64,000 nt of DNA from Bdellovibrionales bacterium (GCA_016713585.1 JADJOV010000001.1:620001-684000), one strand, 5' to 3'; positions 9,962 to 20,216 are shown, counted from the stretch's first letter. Numbers and translations are program-made. Notes: a model not told the origin generated them from the sequence alone.

Positions 9962-11932
9962 TTACTCATACCTCAAGGCATCAATTGGATGGAGGCGTGC
10001 CGCCTTGCGGGCGGGATAGATTCCGAAGATGATACCAACCCCAGCAGAAAAGACGACCGACAGGACCACAGAGCTCATTGAAATTGATGTGACCCAGCCT
10101 GTTGTCAATGAAATCAAACCAGAAATCATTGCTCCGAAGATTATTCCGAAAATCCCACCGGTGGCGCTGACCACAATGGCTTCCGCCAGAAACTGCATTA
10201 AGATATCGATCCGGCGGGCTCCAACGGCCTTACGAAGTCCAATTTCCCGAGTTCGTTCGGTGACTGAGACAAGCATTATATTCATAATTCCAATTCCTCC
10301 GACAAGAAGAGAAATTCCCGCAATTGTTGAAAGGAGTAAAGAAATAGTCTTGCTACTCTCTGAGACGGCCGCCTGAATATCTGCCATATTTCGAATTTCA
10401 TAGGCGCTATCTTGTTGCGACGGAGGCACTCGATTTCGTTTCACAATGAGTTCTTTTATGAGGTCACTGGTTTCGTCCATGAGCTTGGGGTCGCTAATTT
10501 CAAAGTCAATGTAATCTAAATGGACTTTCCCCAGAAGTCTATGCATGGCAGTCAAAACCGGAATAACAATCATATCGTCTTGATCTCTAAAGCCGTTGGC
10601 CCCCTTTTCAGGAAGAACCCCGATCACCTGAAAACTGATTTTATTAATTTTTATCATTTCCCCAATTGGATTTTGACCTGAAAAGAGTTCACGAACGACT
10701 GTGGCACCAATGACGGCGACACGATTTCTCTTTTGGTTTTCTTCGTCCGTAAAGAATCGGCCGAGTTCAGGGGTAGCGGCGCGAAGGGACGCGTAGGCAG
10801 GGCCCGTCCCTAAGAGCTGAGTATTCCAATTCTTGTTTTGAAAGGTCACCTGTCCTCGTCCATTCACATTTGGCGAGGCCTCTTTAACAGCCGTCACCTG
10901 TTCTTTGAGGGCTTGGTAGTCGTCCAACGTCAGGCGAGCCGTACCTCCTATACCTTGGGAGACTCCGCCAACTCTGGAGGCCCCGCTCCTCAGAACCAAT
11001 AAATTTGACCCTAACGAGGCTAATTGACTTTCAATCGCCGATTGGGCGCCCTTGCCGATTGCGAGCATTGCGACGACGGCGGCAACACCAATGAGAATTC
11101 CAAGCATCGACAGACCGCTGCGAATTTTATTGGCAAGAAGATTTTTAGTTCCTTGAATAAAGTAGTCCGCGGTCTCTTGAAATTGCCATCGATTTTCCAA
11201 GTGACTTGAGCGTGTTGAACTCTTTGCTTTTTGATCTGGAAACAAAGTCAACGTCGAAAGTGGCCGCAGGCGTAAATCCGATTGAATCATCCCATCCCGC
11301 ATTCGAATAAGCCGCTTTGCCTGCTGACCGACCGCTTCTTCATGGGTTACAATGACAATGGTAATGCCCTGATCATTGAGGTCTCGAAGGATCTTAAGAA
11401 TCTCATTTTCGCTTTTGGAATCAAGGTTTCCGGTGGGTTCGTCAGCTAAGATCACCCGGGGTTGATTGATCAGGGATCTTGCAATGGCCACCCTCTGCTG
11501 TTGGCCGCCTGACAACTCATTTGTCCGATGTTGAGATCGATCATCAAGGCCGACTGACATGAGGATTGATTGAGCTTTTACAAGGTCCATGTTTTTTTTG
11601 GAGTACAACAAAGGAAGAGCAACGTTTTCAGCGGCAGTCATTCGTGGTAGCAAATTAAACTGCTGAAAAATAAATCCAATGACCTCTCTTCTCAGAATCG
11701 CAAGTTCATCCTCAGTCAGGTGGGCCGCCTCCCGACCATCAACTTTATAGGATCCCGAGGAAGGTCCATCTAAAAGTCCAAGAACATGCATGAGTGTTGA
11801 TTTGCCTGAGCCTGAGGGACCCATGATGGCAACGTAATCACCTTCCTGAATTTTAAGTGAGACTCCACGAAGGGCATAAACTATATTTTCGCCCATTTGA
11901 TACTTTTTATCGATGTCCTGGAGTTCTAACAT
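9962..11932 (-). CDS. macB: MacB-type ABC transporter, fused ATPase-permease
   Basis: The 656-residue protein has the MacB layout: an N-terminal ATPase (about 1-225) with Walker A GPSGSGKS, signature LSGGQQQRVAIARSL and Walker B ADEPTGNLDS; a membrane segment near 275; a large periplasmic domain; and three C-terminal membrane helices, including the GGIGIMNIMLVSVTERTREI motif of FtsX-like permeases. MacB dimers do not carry substrate across the inner membrane directly but drive expulsion through MacA and TolC. The gene is four bases downstream of macA on the same strand, third in tolC-macA-macB. Substrate class (peptide, macrolide, lipopeptide) cannot be read from the sequence. Confidence 0.92.
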   Translation of the reverse strand: MLELQDIDKKYQMGENIVYALRGVSLKIQEGDYVAIMGPSGSGKSTLMHVLGLLDGPSSGSYKVDGREAAHLTEDELAILRREVIGFIFQQFNLLPRMTAAENVALPLLYSKKNMDLVKAQSILMSVGLDDRSQHRTNELSGGQQQRVAIARSLINQPRVILADEPTGNLDSKSENEILKILRDLNDQGITIVIVTHEEAVGQQAKRLIRMRDGMIQSDLRLRPLSTLTLFPDQKAKSSTRSSHLENRWQFQETADYFIQGTKNLLANKIRSGLSMLGILIGVAAVVAMLAIGKGAQSAIESQLASLGSNLLVLRSGASRVGGVSQGIGGTARLTLDDYQALKEQVTAVKEASPNVNGRGQVTFQNKNWNTQLLGTGPAYASLRAATPELGRFFTDEENQKRNRVAVIGATVVRELFSGQNPIGEMIKINKISFQVIGVLPEKGANGFRDQDDMIVIPVLTAMHRLLGKVHLDYIDFEISDPKLMDETSDLIKELIVKRNRVPPSQQDSAYEIRNMADIQAAVSESSKTISLLLSTIAGISLLVGGIGIMNIMLVSVTERTREIGLRKAVGARRIDILMQFLAEAIVVSATGGIFGIIFGAMISGLISLTTGWVTSISMSSVVLSVVFSAGVGIIFGIYPARKAARLHPIDALRYE

Positions 11933-11936
11933 AATT

Positions 11937-12920
11937 CTACCGTCCGCGAGGACGAGTTCCCATGGGTGAAAATGGTGAGCTGCTCCCTCTTTTTCCCTCC
12001 AAGCGGAATTCTGGTGTTAAAATAATGTCCGCTTCAGTTAAGCCAGAAATAATTTCTGTTTTCTTACCGTCGCTCACGCCGATAACGACCTCAGTTTCTG
12101 TGACTTTTCCGGTTGGCGTTGAATCTTTACGTTGAACAAAGGCTTTGCCCTGTTTAATTTTGACCGCTTCAGAGGGAACAAAGAGGATATCACCTTTGGA
12201 GTTTACGAAAAAAGTAACATTTGCGGTCATACCACTTCGAATTAAGTTTTTTGCTGAATCTGTTTTTTCATCAGGAAGGACATCTACAATATAGGTCGTT
12301 ACATTGTTAACGGTTTTAGAGTCATAGGCGACTTTATCGACCGTGGCAGGAATTATCAGATTCGGATATGCATCCAAAACGATTTGGGCTTTTTGTTTGA
12401 GGGTTATTGCACCAATATCGGTTTCGTCGACTTGGGCCTTCACAGTCAGGCGGTCCGACATGACCACCACAGCATCAGCAGCTGTGAGGGTTTGCCCGGA
12501 TTCCACATTTCTTTGAATGATGAGGCCCGAAATGGGAGCAAATATGGCCGTTGGCCGATACATTTCCTCCCAGATTTTGCGTTCATCAGGGCCCTTTGAG
12601 GAGGCCGCATCCAACAGAGCCGCGCGCTCTGTTGAACTCATCCAGGCAAGTCTTTGCCCCTTCTTAACCTGTTGCCCTTCTTTGACAAGAACCTCTTCAA
12701 CTCTTCCTGGGACTGGGGGCTTCACTTCGACTCGGTTCTCTGGCTGGACAATGCCTGTGCTCAAAATCGTGATTTCAATATTCCCAGTGGTCACAGAGTA
12801 TTCTTTCATTTTTCCATTGACAGGTTTTGCTTGACGATTCCAGGACCAGAAACCAAAGCCTATAATCGCGGCCAGAATGGTGATGCCCAAGAAAGACGAA
12901 ATCAGCTTACCTTTTTTCAT
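11937..12920 (-). CDS. macA: MacA-like periplasmic adaptor (HlyD/membrane-fusion family)
   Basis: ATG 12920 overlaps the end of tolC by 14 bases and gives a protein starting MKKGKLISSF with an uncleaved membrane anchor. It has a lipoyl/barrel-sandwich region with VKPPVPGRVEEVLVKEGQQV, a short hairpin, the second lipoyl half FAPISGLIIQRNVESGQ and beta-barrel and membrane-proximal domains. The helical hairpin is short (about 35 residues between lipoyl halves), which is less than in E. coli MacA. The tail is Ser/Pro/Arg-rich. It should bridge MacB in the inner membrane to the TolC-like duct encoded upstream. Confidence 0.88.
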   Translation of the reverse strand: MKKGKLISSFLGITILAAIIGFGFWSWNRQAKPVNGKMKEYSVTTGNIEITILSTGIVQPENRVEVKPPVPGRVEEVLVKEGQQVKKGQRLAWMSSTERAALLDAASSKGPDERKIWEEMYRPTAIFAPISGLIIQRNVESGQTLTAADAVVVMSDRLTVKAQVDETDIGAITLKQKAQIVLDAYPNLIIPATVDKVAYDSKTVNNVTTYIVDVLPDEKTDSAKNLIRSGMTANVTFFVNSKGDILFVPSEAVKIKQGKAFVQRKDSTPTGKVTETEVVIGVSDGKKTEIISGLTEADIILTPEFRLEGKRGSSSPFSPMGTRPRGR

Positions 12921-14226
12921 TAAAAACTCCATGTCCTTGAGCTTGTTCCCAGGTGGCTTCAGCAATGATCCGGTCTCGTTGAGACTGAATAGTTGTTTTT
13001 TGTCGGGAGATGAGATCGTTTTCAATGAGGTCCCAATCTTCAAATGACATAAGGCCATTATTGTATTTCTCTTTGGCAATCTTCTCGCGAAGAGCAAGAG
13101 CTTCAAGAAAAGCCTGATCTACTCGGAGCTTCTGAATGATCTCAAGATATGCTGACCAGGTTTGCTTCAGCCGCAAAATCGATTGATGAAAAGCCGAATC
13201 TTTGTTTAAGCTTGCGGCCCTCGCGCTTTCCGCTGAACTTTTAATCGCATAGTAGTCCTTGCCCCCATTAAAAATAGGTATCGTGAGAGTGGCCCCAATC
13301 GACCAACGCTGAGATGATGGCATCCAGACGCTACCAACAGCTCCCGTGGTGCCAGATAGGCTGAGCGTCGGATAAATTCCGGCAGAAGAAATTTCAATCT
13401 GCGCCATGGCCAAATCCTCGTGTGCTTGCGCCTGAATAAATTCAGGCGTTTGAGAGGCCAATAGTCTGAAATCAATGGGTGCGACCGCACTCAATTCAGG
13501 AATCGAGCCTTGGACATAGAGGTCTTCAGAAATTTCTCTTCCAAAGACTTTTGCCATTTGGGTTTGTGCGTTCGTCAATCCATTTTGGGCCTGGAGAAGC
13601 TCATATCGGGCTTGTTCAAGATATGCTTTTGAAAGAAGGACTGCTCCTTTGTTCTCGCGACCACTCGTATAGCGAAGTTCGACTAACTTCAGATTTGCCT
13701 CACGACGTTTAAGAATATCAGACGTTAATCCGACGGAGTTCTGTGCATATTGAATTCCAGCGTAAGCCACTTTCAGATCCACGCTGAGTTTGGCCTTGGT
13801 TATTGACAGGGCGGAAAGAATTGCCTGCCGATTCGCTCGGGGCCTGATTAAGCTTTGCCTGATCCTGAAAACCGTTAAATATATTCTGAGTTGCGGTGAG
13901 AGAGGCTGAAGTAGTTATTGAGGGATCTGATCCACCAGAGACTTGAATTCCAGAAGAGCCACCGCTATTTCCATAGGAATGATTCAGACTACTTGAAATT
14001 TGTGGAAAAAAGTAGCACTCGCGCCCTTTTCGGTATAATCGGCTGCCTTCAGGTTAATCTCGGCAGAGTTCAGTTCAGGATTGGTTTTCCGAGCAAGGGC
14101 GATACAATCTTCCCAGCTAAGCCTCTCAACTGCGGTATTTCCCGCCTGGGTACCAAATGTTGTATTTGGAATTGAAATTGAAATTATCAAAATAAGAAAA
14201 AGAGGAAAAACAGAAGGCTTTGTCAT
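12907..14226 (-). CDS. tolC: TolC-family outer-membrane efflux duct (two one-base frameshifts)
   Basis: ATG 14226 gives a signal peptide (MTKPSVFPLFLILIISISIP). The product then shows the two repeated alpha-helical hairpins of the OEP family (VERLSWEDCIALARKTNPEL near the start, and FNGGKDYYAIKSSAE before the second helical barrel). The frame is broken twice: an A-run at 14006-14011 is one base short and a G-run at 13839-13842 is one base long. Correcting both restores about 440 residues with the expected strand NIFNGFQDQAKLNQARANRQ between them. It is first gene of tolC-macA-macB. Its upstream region (14227-14437) is shared with the divergent PilZ-methyltransferase gene. Confidence 0.85.
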
Positions 14227-14437
14227 AGAAATTATCATAGAGCATAACATGGAGCATGTTGCATGATGTATACTCTCTGTCGATACCAGACTGAAGTCCA
14301 GAGACAAATACACACATTGATAAAGTGCTGCCGAAGATCCACCCAACCAAGGTTCAGTCAGGAAGCAAAATCAAGATTTTCTTTCTTGAACCGATAACTC
14401 ATTGGGTTATCAGAAATTAAGTTATATGGGAGGCGTC

Positions 14438-15859
14438 ATGACATCACCGAAACTTTCACTCTCGCCAGTTCATGGTGTTCGAGAAAAGAGGTATACCTCA
14501 TCATCCGCTTCGAATATCAAAGTACAGGTTGAAGGGAATCCGTGTCAGGTCAAAAATATTTCAGATACAGGGGCGGCCTTTTGGAGTGAGATTGATCTTC
14601 CTGAGTCTAAGGAATCCGTCTTTGCTTTGGCCATATCCGACAATGCGCCCTTGAACCTCAAGGGACGGATTATCTGGAAACGAGCCGAAGAGGGAGGATT
14701 TCTCTATGGATTCCATTTCAATCATGTTTATTTGCCAGAAGGTTTCTTAGAAGCTATCGACAAGGTCGATCTTATTAAGGAAGGTCTTCAGCAAGGACTT
14801 AGCCTGTATACCCAAGTGGGTTCAGATTTTAGGATTTTAACCTACGAAATTAAGTATTTTTTAGGGACTACAAAGGCGGCTTTGGAAGGCTTAGAGTCGG
14901 AGATTTTATCTGAGAGTGAAAGTACCCGGAACAGCTATAAAGAGGTGATTCTGGCAAAAATGGAGCCAGATTTTGTTTCACGCCTCAAGGACTACTCAAG
15001 GAAACTTGACCAGTTATTCTCTCAGGTTAAAGACCGAGACCTCAGAAAACAATATATCGCATTTTTTAGGGCGGAAGTTGGGTCTTACTACACTCAGAAT
15101 CCGTTTATAGGGCGGGCTTTGCGCAAACCTCGCGGATATGCGGGGGATTACGAAATGATGAATCAGATCTATAGGGACTCGTTTGAGGGTAATAGCCTTT
15201 TTGAAATGATGATGCATCGGTATGGCATCCATGAAAGTTCCTCTTTATCAGTTAAGTTTAGAAAGAAATATTTGGCAGACAAAATAACCAATTTGTCCCA
15301 AAATAAATCAGATTTCACCGTGGCCTCCATTGCCTCTGGACCAGCTCAAGAGATCATTCAGTTTCTAGATCAAGTGGATCCAGAGGATTCGGGTCGGTAC
15401 AATTTTGTATTGGTTGATCAAGATATTGAGGCCTTGCTCAATTCAAAACGAAATATTAACGAAAAAATCATAGGAAGAAACCTTAAATGTCAGGCCCATT
15501 TTTTGCCCATTGCAGTTAAGGACATCATTGAAAACACGAACGAAGCGAAAATGTTGACCGAACTTCGATTTGACCTCATTTACACAGCAGGGCTCTATGA
15601 CTATTTAACCCAGCCGGTCGCTCAAATCCTGACTCACCAGCTTTCTCTGTTAGTCAAAAGTCAGGGGCATCTGATCATTGGGAACTTTCATCCGAATAAT
15701 CCAACAAAAACCATCTCTGAGCTTGTTGCTGACTGGCGTTTGATACATCGCTCGCGGGATGAAATGATTCAGCTAACAAAAATGGTTTACTATCAAGACT
15801 ATGTATTGAATATTGATGAACTAGAAATTGATTGGTTTTTGGAAGTGAAGGTCAATTGA
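14438..15859 (+). CDS. PilZ-domain protein fused to a SAM methyltransferase-like domain
   Basis: ATG 14438 follows GGGAGG four bases upstream. Residues about 5-110 form a PilZ-like domain (EKRYTSS, then VKNISDTGAAFWS in place of the DxSxxG motif), suggesting a c-di-GMP receptor although the arginine motif is incomplete. After a helical linker, residues about 200-470 match the methyltransferase family annotated as extracellular-factor (3-OH palmitate methyl ester) biosynthesis: NPFIGRALRKPRGYAGDYEMM, then IASGPAQEI as SAM-binding loop and FVLVDQD as the acidic strand end. The stop overlaps the TTG start of the nucleotidyl cyclase gene, so the two are probably translated together. The substrate is not evident. 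Confidence 0.7.
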   Translation: MTSPKLSLSPVHGVREKRYTSSSASNIKVQVEGNPCQVKNISDTGAAFWSEIDLPESKESVFALAISDNAPLNLKGRIIWKRAEEGGFLYGFHFNHVYLPEGFLEAIDKVDLIKEGLQQGLSLYTQVGSDFRILTYEIKYFLGTTKAALEGLESEILSESESTRNSYKEVILAKMEPDFVSRLKDYSRKLDQLFSQVKDRDLRKQYIAFFRAEVGSYYTQNPFIGRALRKPRGYAGDYEMMNQIYRDSFEGNSLFEMMMHRYGIHESSSLSVKFRKKYLADKITNLSQNKSDFTVASIASGPAQEIIQFLDQVDPEDSGRYNFVLVDQDIEALLNSKRNINEKIIGRNLKCQAHFLPIAVKDIIENTNEAKMLTELRFDLIYTAGLYDYLTQPVAQILTHQLSLLVKSQGHLIIGNFHPNNPTKTISELVADWRLIHRSRDEMIQLTKMVYYQDYVLNIDELEIDWFLEVKVN

Positions 15860-17254
15860 CAAAAGAGCCCGCTCGACAAAGGACAGCTAATAGAAGATTG
15901 AATCGACATATATTTAGTCGATACCGAACCCATATTAGATGGGGAGCGAGTTTAGTCTATTTGCTGTTTGGACTTCTTGATTATCTTTATGCGCCAGAGT
16001 CTTTCGGGGTCTGGTTTACCTTGAGGTTGATTTTTATCATCTCGGTCTTTGCGATCTTCGCATTCGCCGCAAAATCCAAATGGGTGCGAAACCACCTGGC
16101 TTGGTTTGCGGGTGCGACACTCTGTCTGGCTTGCTGGCCTATTGAATTTATGATCTACCAGTCCGGTGGGTACAAGTCACTCTATGCAACAGGTCTGATT
16201 CTTTGTGGGACAACGGGGTTGCAGGTTTTCAGAATGCGAAAGAAGCTTGCTTTAATCAGCCTTTCCTTGGCGTTTCTTCCGGCAATTCCAGTTTATATGT
16301 TTTCGGCCTCCCTTGAAACTCTACATTTGGCGTCCATTCAAGCAGGATTCCTTCTCGGCATGATTGCACTCAGCTATATCTATGGCGCCAGCGAGGAGCG
16401 GGTCGATTCACTTTGGATCCGCTTTAGAACCATGGCGAAAGAAGAAATTGAGCATCTCAAGAAGACCGAAATTTTAAAAAATCACTTTCCCAAAGTTATC
16501 CGTGAAAGTCTTGAAAAAATCCAGGACTTATTATTCAGAAGAAAATTTTGCCTAATGCGGTGGTGGGCTTTGCAGATATTGTGTCCTCCTCGGCAATTTC
16601 AAACATAGTACCGTTGATCATAGATTGGGAGCTCAAGGAAAAGTTTTTGGAGGCCGCAACAAAACGAGCGATCCAATCTGATATGGTCGTGTTGACTCAT
16701 TTGGGCGATGGCTTTTTGTTTCTTGCAAACTACAATGAGAGTTCTCAATGGTACTACAACATTATTTCTTTTTATGAAGGACTGGTTTCTGATTTCAAGC
16801 AAATCGTTCAGGAGCTCAATTTGCACACGATAAAAATAGAAACAGGGGTTAAATTTGGGGTCAGTGGTGGACCAGTTATCGTGGGATTCTTAGGGAAAAG
16901 CCAAAGCTATTTCACAGCCATTGGTCCTGATGTAAATTTGGCAGCGCGTCTCTGTGCGCTTGCAAATGTGAATCAAATCGTTTTTAGCAGTCGCGTTTGG
17001 CATAGTATTAAGCCACTTTTTTAATGGGCTGGGATTTTGAAACCCAGCTGCACAGTGATATCAAGGGGTTTGACTACCCGATTTCTGCTGTTCGCGTCTC
17101 CCCTAGGTCAGTTTCCAAAAACTCGCTAATCTGCTCAAAGTGCGGGGACAAAATGAGTCTCGTTCGCACAGAGGAAGGTTTTATGGATTACCGCTGTGGT
17201 GAAGGGCACAATACACCACAGTTGAGCGTCAATATTACTGAGATAGCTAGTTGA
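15856..17254 (+). CDS. Membrane class III adenylate/guanylate cyclase with C-terminal zinc-ribbon-like tail (frameshifted)
   Basis: The likely start is TTG 15856 overlapping the upstream TGA; ATG 15832 is an alternative. About six membrane helices (residues 30-190) precede a short coiled region and a class III cyclase domain. Both metal-binding aspartates (VGFADIVSS, LGDGFLFL) and the transition-state Asn/Arg (DVNLAARL) are present, so it should be catalytic. Two one-base shifts interrupt it: near 16535-16545, and at a T6 run (17017-17022). The last cyclase strand (FDYPISAVRV) lies after the second shift, which is why I join it. A tail with CSKCGDKM and RCGEGH resembles a zinc ribbon, which is unusual for this family. 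At the T6 run TAATG could also be read as a coupled start for a separate 76-residue protein. Confidence 0.7.
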
Positions 17255-17318
17255 AGCTCAATTACCTTCTTGCCCAATCCCAAAACAAGTTCGTAAGATA
17301 GTTGAAGTGAGGTGAGGG

Positions 17319-18203
17319 TTGTCCCAGGGGCAGGATGGTGAAATTCAAGAGGCTAAGGTCGAGGGTGAGTTGAGTCTCGAAGAGCTCGATGCCGTCATTG
17401 AGAGCGAAGATCCTGAGTTTTTGAATAAAATCAAAGAAATCGAAAGTGAGGATGCGAAGTCTGAACTTAATATCGATCTGATTGATCTCGATCAAGTTCT
17501 ACGTGAAAGAGAAGGTAAATCTTGGAAAGCCCGTTGGGGTCGGACCAAGAAATATTGTTATTCGAAGCTGTTTTTAGTCTGGGTACTGATCAAGAATTTG
17601 GGGGTGGTGGTTTTTCATGCCTGCCTGAGTGGGCTCAAAGGTCTTAAGGGTAACCTCATTGAGGGTCTGAGGTCCTTTTCCTATTGGCCGGCGTCGAAGA
17701 AGGTTTTCTTTTTCGCAGTGATTCTTCTTGTTGTCGGAACGGTCGGTTTTGCCTATCGTGCTCTGACTCATGGGTGGATCTTCGATAAACAACCATTATT
17801 TGTTCGTAGTCTTCAAGAATGGTCAAGTGAGGCTGTGAAATTTAATCCTGCCCAGGATATGGAGCCATTTTTTGACTCTGCAAGAGTTGCTCAGAATTTG
17901 TTCGCATTGAAGCGGGTGGTGGTCAATATTCGCGCCTCAGAATCCTCAGGCCCAAATCCGATGGCCGCCTTTGAGATTTTTTTGGAGGGAAATTCAATAG
18001 AGGTCATTGTTGAAGTCAAAGATCGCGAATCTGAAATTCGCGATCGAATACAGCGAATAATTGAAGAAATGACATATGATCAGCTCAATTTGCCTGATGG
18101 AAAACAGACACTCATTGAAAAACTTCGTCGCGATGTCAATAAGCTTGTGACATTGGGACAAATTCGAAAGATATATTTAAAAACAGTTGTTATTAAACCT
18201 TAA
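17319..18203 (+). CDS. Single-span membrane protein with FliL-like periplasmic domain
   Basis: The start is TTG 17319, downstream of a purine-rich GAGGTGAGGG. The N-terminal 65 residues are very acidic (many Glu and Asp), followed by a basic stretch, one or two hydrophobic segments (about 85-105 and one ending near 150) and a C-terminal domain of about 110 residues. Its last part (ESEIRDRIQRIIEEMTYDQL, then LIEKLRRDVNKL) is the stator-associated FliL signature. FliL stabilises MotAB stators in flagellar motors. No flagellar genes are adjacent, so it may serve another rotary or gliding stator. The gene overlaps the convergent FHA activator by 11 bases. Confidence 0.6.
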   Translation: MSQGQDGEIQEAKVEGELSLEELDAVIESEDPEFLNKIKEIESEDAKSELNIDLIDLDQVLREREGKSWKARWGRTKKYCYSKLFLVWVLIKNLGVVVFHACLSGLKGLKGNLIEGLRSFSYWPASKKVFFFAVILLVVGTVGFAYRALTHGWIFDKQPLFVRSLQEWSSEAVKFNPAQDMEPFFDSARVAQNLFALKRVVVNIRASESSGPNPMAAFEIFLEGNSIEVIVEVKDRESEIRDRIQRIIEEMTYDQLNLPDGKQTLIEKLRRDVNKLVTLGQIRKIYLKTVVIKP

Positions 18204-19425
18204 ACTGTTCCAAATCTATATTGTAATATTTCAAGCGATCGTGCAGCGTGCTCTTTGGCATTCCAAGATCTATGGAAGCTTTACGTTGATTGCCTCGGTT
18301 GACGGCAAGCCTTTGGATGATCATCTGTTTTTCAAATTCTTTGATCACAGGCAAGGTTTCAGCTTTTAGTTGGGCAAAGGGTGTATCTGGCAGGAGTGTT
18401 TTATCAATGAGACGTTCGATGTGGGCTTCTTCAATCAATTGTCCCTTATAGAGGGCGCTAGCTCGGCAAACAAGATTCTTTAATTCGCGAATATTTCCTG
18501 GCCAGCTGTGCTTTTTGAGTTTTTGAATAGATTGAAACGAGAAGCGAACTTTCAGTTTTTTTGCAAAACAATAAAGAAGGTCATCGAAATCGTCCATTCG
18601 GTTTTCTAAGGATGGTGGAGTGACTGTCATGACGTTGAGCCTAAAATAGAGATCGGCACGGAAGAGCCCCTCTTTGATTTTTTGCTGAAGGTTCTGGTGG
18701 GTGGCGGCAATAATTCTAATATCAGTTTTGATCGTGCGGTCCGAACCGACCGGTCGGATTTCATTATTTTCTAGTGCGCGCAAGAGTTTTGCTTGGAGCG
18801 CATAGGGAAGATCCCCAATTTCATCGAGAAACAGCGTTCCGCCACGTGCGACTTCGAAGGCGCCTTTTCGATCACTGACGGCGCCGGTGAAGCTACCTTT
18901 GACATGGCCGAAGAGTTCGCTCTCGACAAGGGTCTCGGTCAAGGCGCTACAGTTGACGCTGACAAAATCGCCTGCTGATCTGGTGGAACTAGAATGCAAG
19001 GCCTGGGCTATAATATCTTTACCTGTTCCTGACGGACCTAGAATAAGAACTGGAAAATCTGTTTGTGCGACATTGAGTAGCTCCTGCAAAGCTGAGTTCC
19101 ATATTTGGTTTCGGCTTTTCATAGGGAAGTCTCGAAGCGTGGGCAGGTCTTCTGAAATCATCCATTCGTCTTGACCAAAGCGAATAAGATCGCCAGGGTT
19201 AATTTGGGCTTCGTGCACGGGAACGTCGTTGACGTAGGTTCCCTGTCTACTTCTGAGATCTTTGATCCAAAAAGAATTTTCTTTCTTTTCAATTCGCGCA
19301 TGGCGATCACTGACGCCTTCGCCATAGAGTGGGATTTGGCAGGATGAATCAGAGCCGAGAGTCATAAAATCGGTGAGGGTATATTGTCTCTTTTCATCGT
19401 TGATGGGTTTCATAAGAATGGCCAT
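18193..19425 (-). CDS. FHA-domain sigma-54-dependent transcriptional activator
   Basis: ATG 19425 follows AAGGAG with seven-base spacing; an in-frame start 63 bases upstream lacks a ribosome site. Residues about 10-95 are an FHA domain (LGSDSSCQI, SDRHARIE, RSRQGTYVND), which binds phosphothreonine. The AAA+ domain (about 110-345) has Walker A GPSGTGKD, the sigma-54 contact loop GSFTGA (a common variant of GAFTGA) and Walker B FLDEIGDL. The C-terminus has a Fis-type helix-turn-helix (NQRKASIDLGMPKSTLHDRL). It should open sigma-54 promoters in response to Ser/Thr phosphorylation, as in myxobacteria. rpoN itself lies at 58.6 kb. Confidence 0.92.
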   Translation of the reverse strand: MAILMKPINDEKRQYTLTDFMTLGSDSSCQIPLYGEGVSDRHARIEKKENSFWIKDLRSRQGTYVNDVPVHEAQINPGDLIRFGQDEWMISEDLPTLRDFPMKSRNQIWNSALQELLNVAQTDFPVLILGPSGTGKDIIAQALHSSSTRSAGDFVSVNCSALTETLVESELFGHVKGSFTGAVSDRKGAFEVARGGTLFLDEIGDLPYALQAKLLRALENNEIRPVGSDRTIKTDIRIIAATHQNLQQKIKEGLFRADLYFRLNVMTVTPPSLENRMDDFDDLLYCFAKKLKVRFSFQSIQKLKKHSWPGNIRELKNLVCRASALYKGQLIEEAHIERLIDKTLLPDTPFAQLKAETLPVIKEFEKQMIIQRLAVNRGNQRKASIDLGMPKSTLHDRLKYYNIDLEQFKV

Positions 19426-19628
19426 GGGGGAACTCCTTGATTTGTAGGGTTTAAGTTGCCGTATTAGTTTCGTGGAGCCGCCCTTCAAGAATGGAGCCAG
19501 GCTTGTTTTTCAGTCAGTTGGTGTTTTCTTGGGTTTTGGGGGAAATAAACGGCAAGATATTTGATTTAAATCTTCAAATTCGGAAAAAGAGTCTTAAATA
19601 TTGGAAGAAAATCGACTATGTTCCTTTC

Positions 19629-20216
19629 ATGACAAAAAATAAGGTTGGAAAGGCTATCTTTCTAAAGAGTGCTGTATTTCCCCAAGATTATCCTCGCCCC
19701 GGAAAAATCGAGATAGCCTTGGCTGGTCGTTCGAATTCTGGCAAGTCTTCTTTTATCAATGCCTTGGTTGGCTCAAAGATTGCGAAAGTGAGTCAAGTTC
19801 CCGGCAAGACGAGACTGCTCAATTTCTTTTCTGTTGGTGATCATTATATATTGGTTGATATGCCGGGCTATGGCTTTGCGGCTCGATCTGGTCAAGAGAT
19901 GGAAGAGTGGACCCAGATGGTTGAAAGCTATTTGACAGTGCGAGAGAATTTAGGAGGACTCCTTCTGACAATGGACATACGCAGAAAGTGGGATCAGGAG
20001 GAAAAAATGCTCAAAGAATTTTGTGAGCGGGTTGGACTTCCGCTCATTGTCGTGTTGACGAAGGCCGATAAAATTTCGAGAGCTCAAGCAAATCAAGCCG
20101 TTCAGACAATGAAAAATAAAAATCATTTAAATAATGTTTTTGCCGTGTCGAATTTAGAGTCTTCGAGTGTCAGAGCGGTTGAAGAGTTTTTTTTCAATGA
20201 ATGGGTCAAAAAATGA
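19629..20216 (+). CDS. engB: Ribosome-biogenesis GTPase EngB/YihA
   Basis: ATG 19629 gives a 195-residue protein of normal length; the open frame to 19491 is untranslated leader. GTPase motifs are complete: G1 GRSNSGKSS, G2 around VPGKTR, G3 DMPGYG and G4 TKADK. EngB assists assembly of the 50S subunit in the cytoplasm and is usually essential. It heads a tightly packed unit: its TGA overlaps the kdsB ATG, and pyrG and kdsD follow. The 200 bp between it and the divergent FHA activator must hold the promoters of both. Confidence 0.93.
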   Translation: MTKNKVGKAIFLKSAVFPQDYPRPGKIEIALAGRSNSGKSSFINALVGSKIAKVSQVPGKTRLLNFFSVGDHYILVDMPGYGFAARSGQEMEEWTQMVESYLTVRENLGGLLLTMDIRRKWDQEEKMLKEFCERVGLPLIVVLTKADKISRAQANQAVQTMKNKNHLNNVFAVSNLESSSVRAVEEFFFNEWVKK

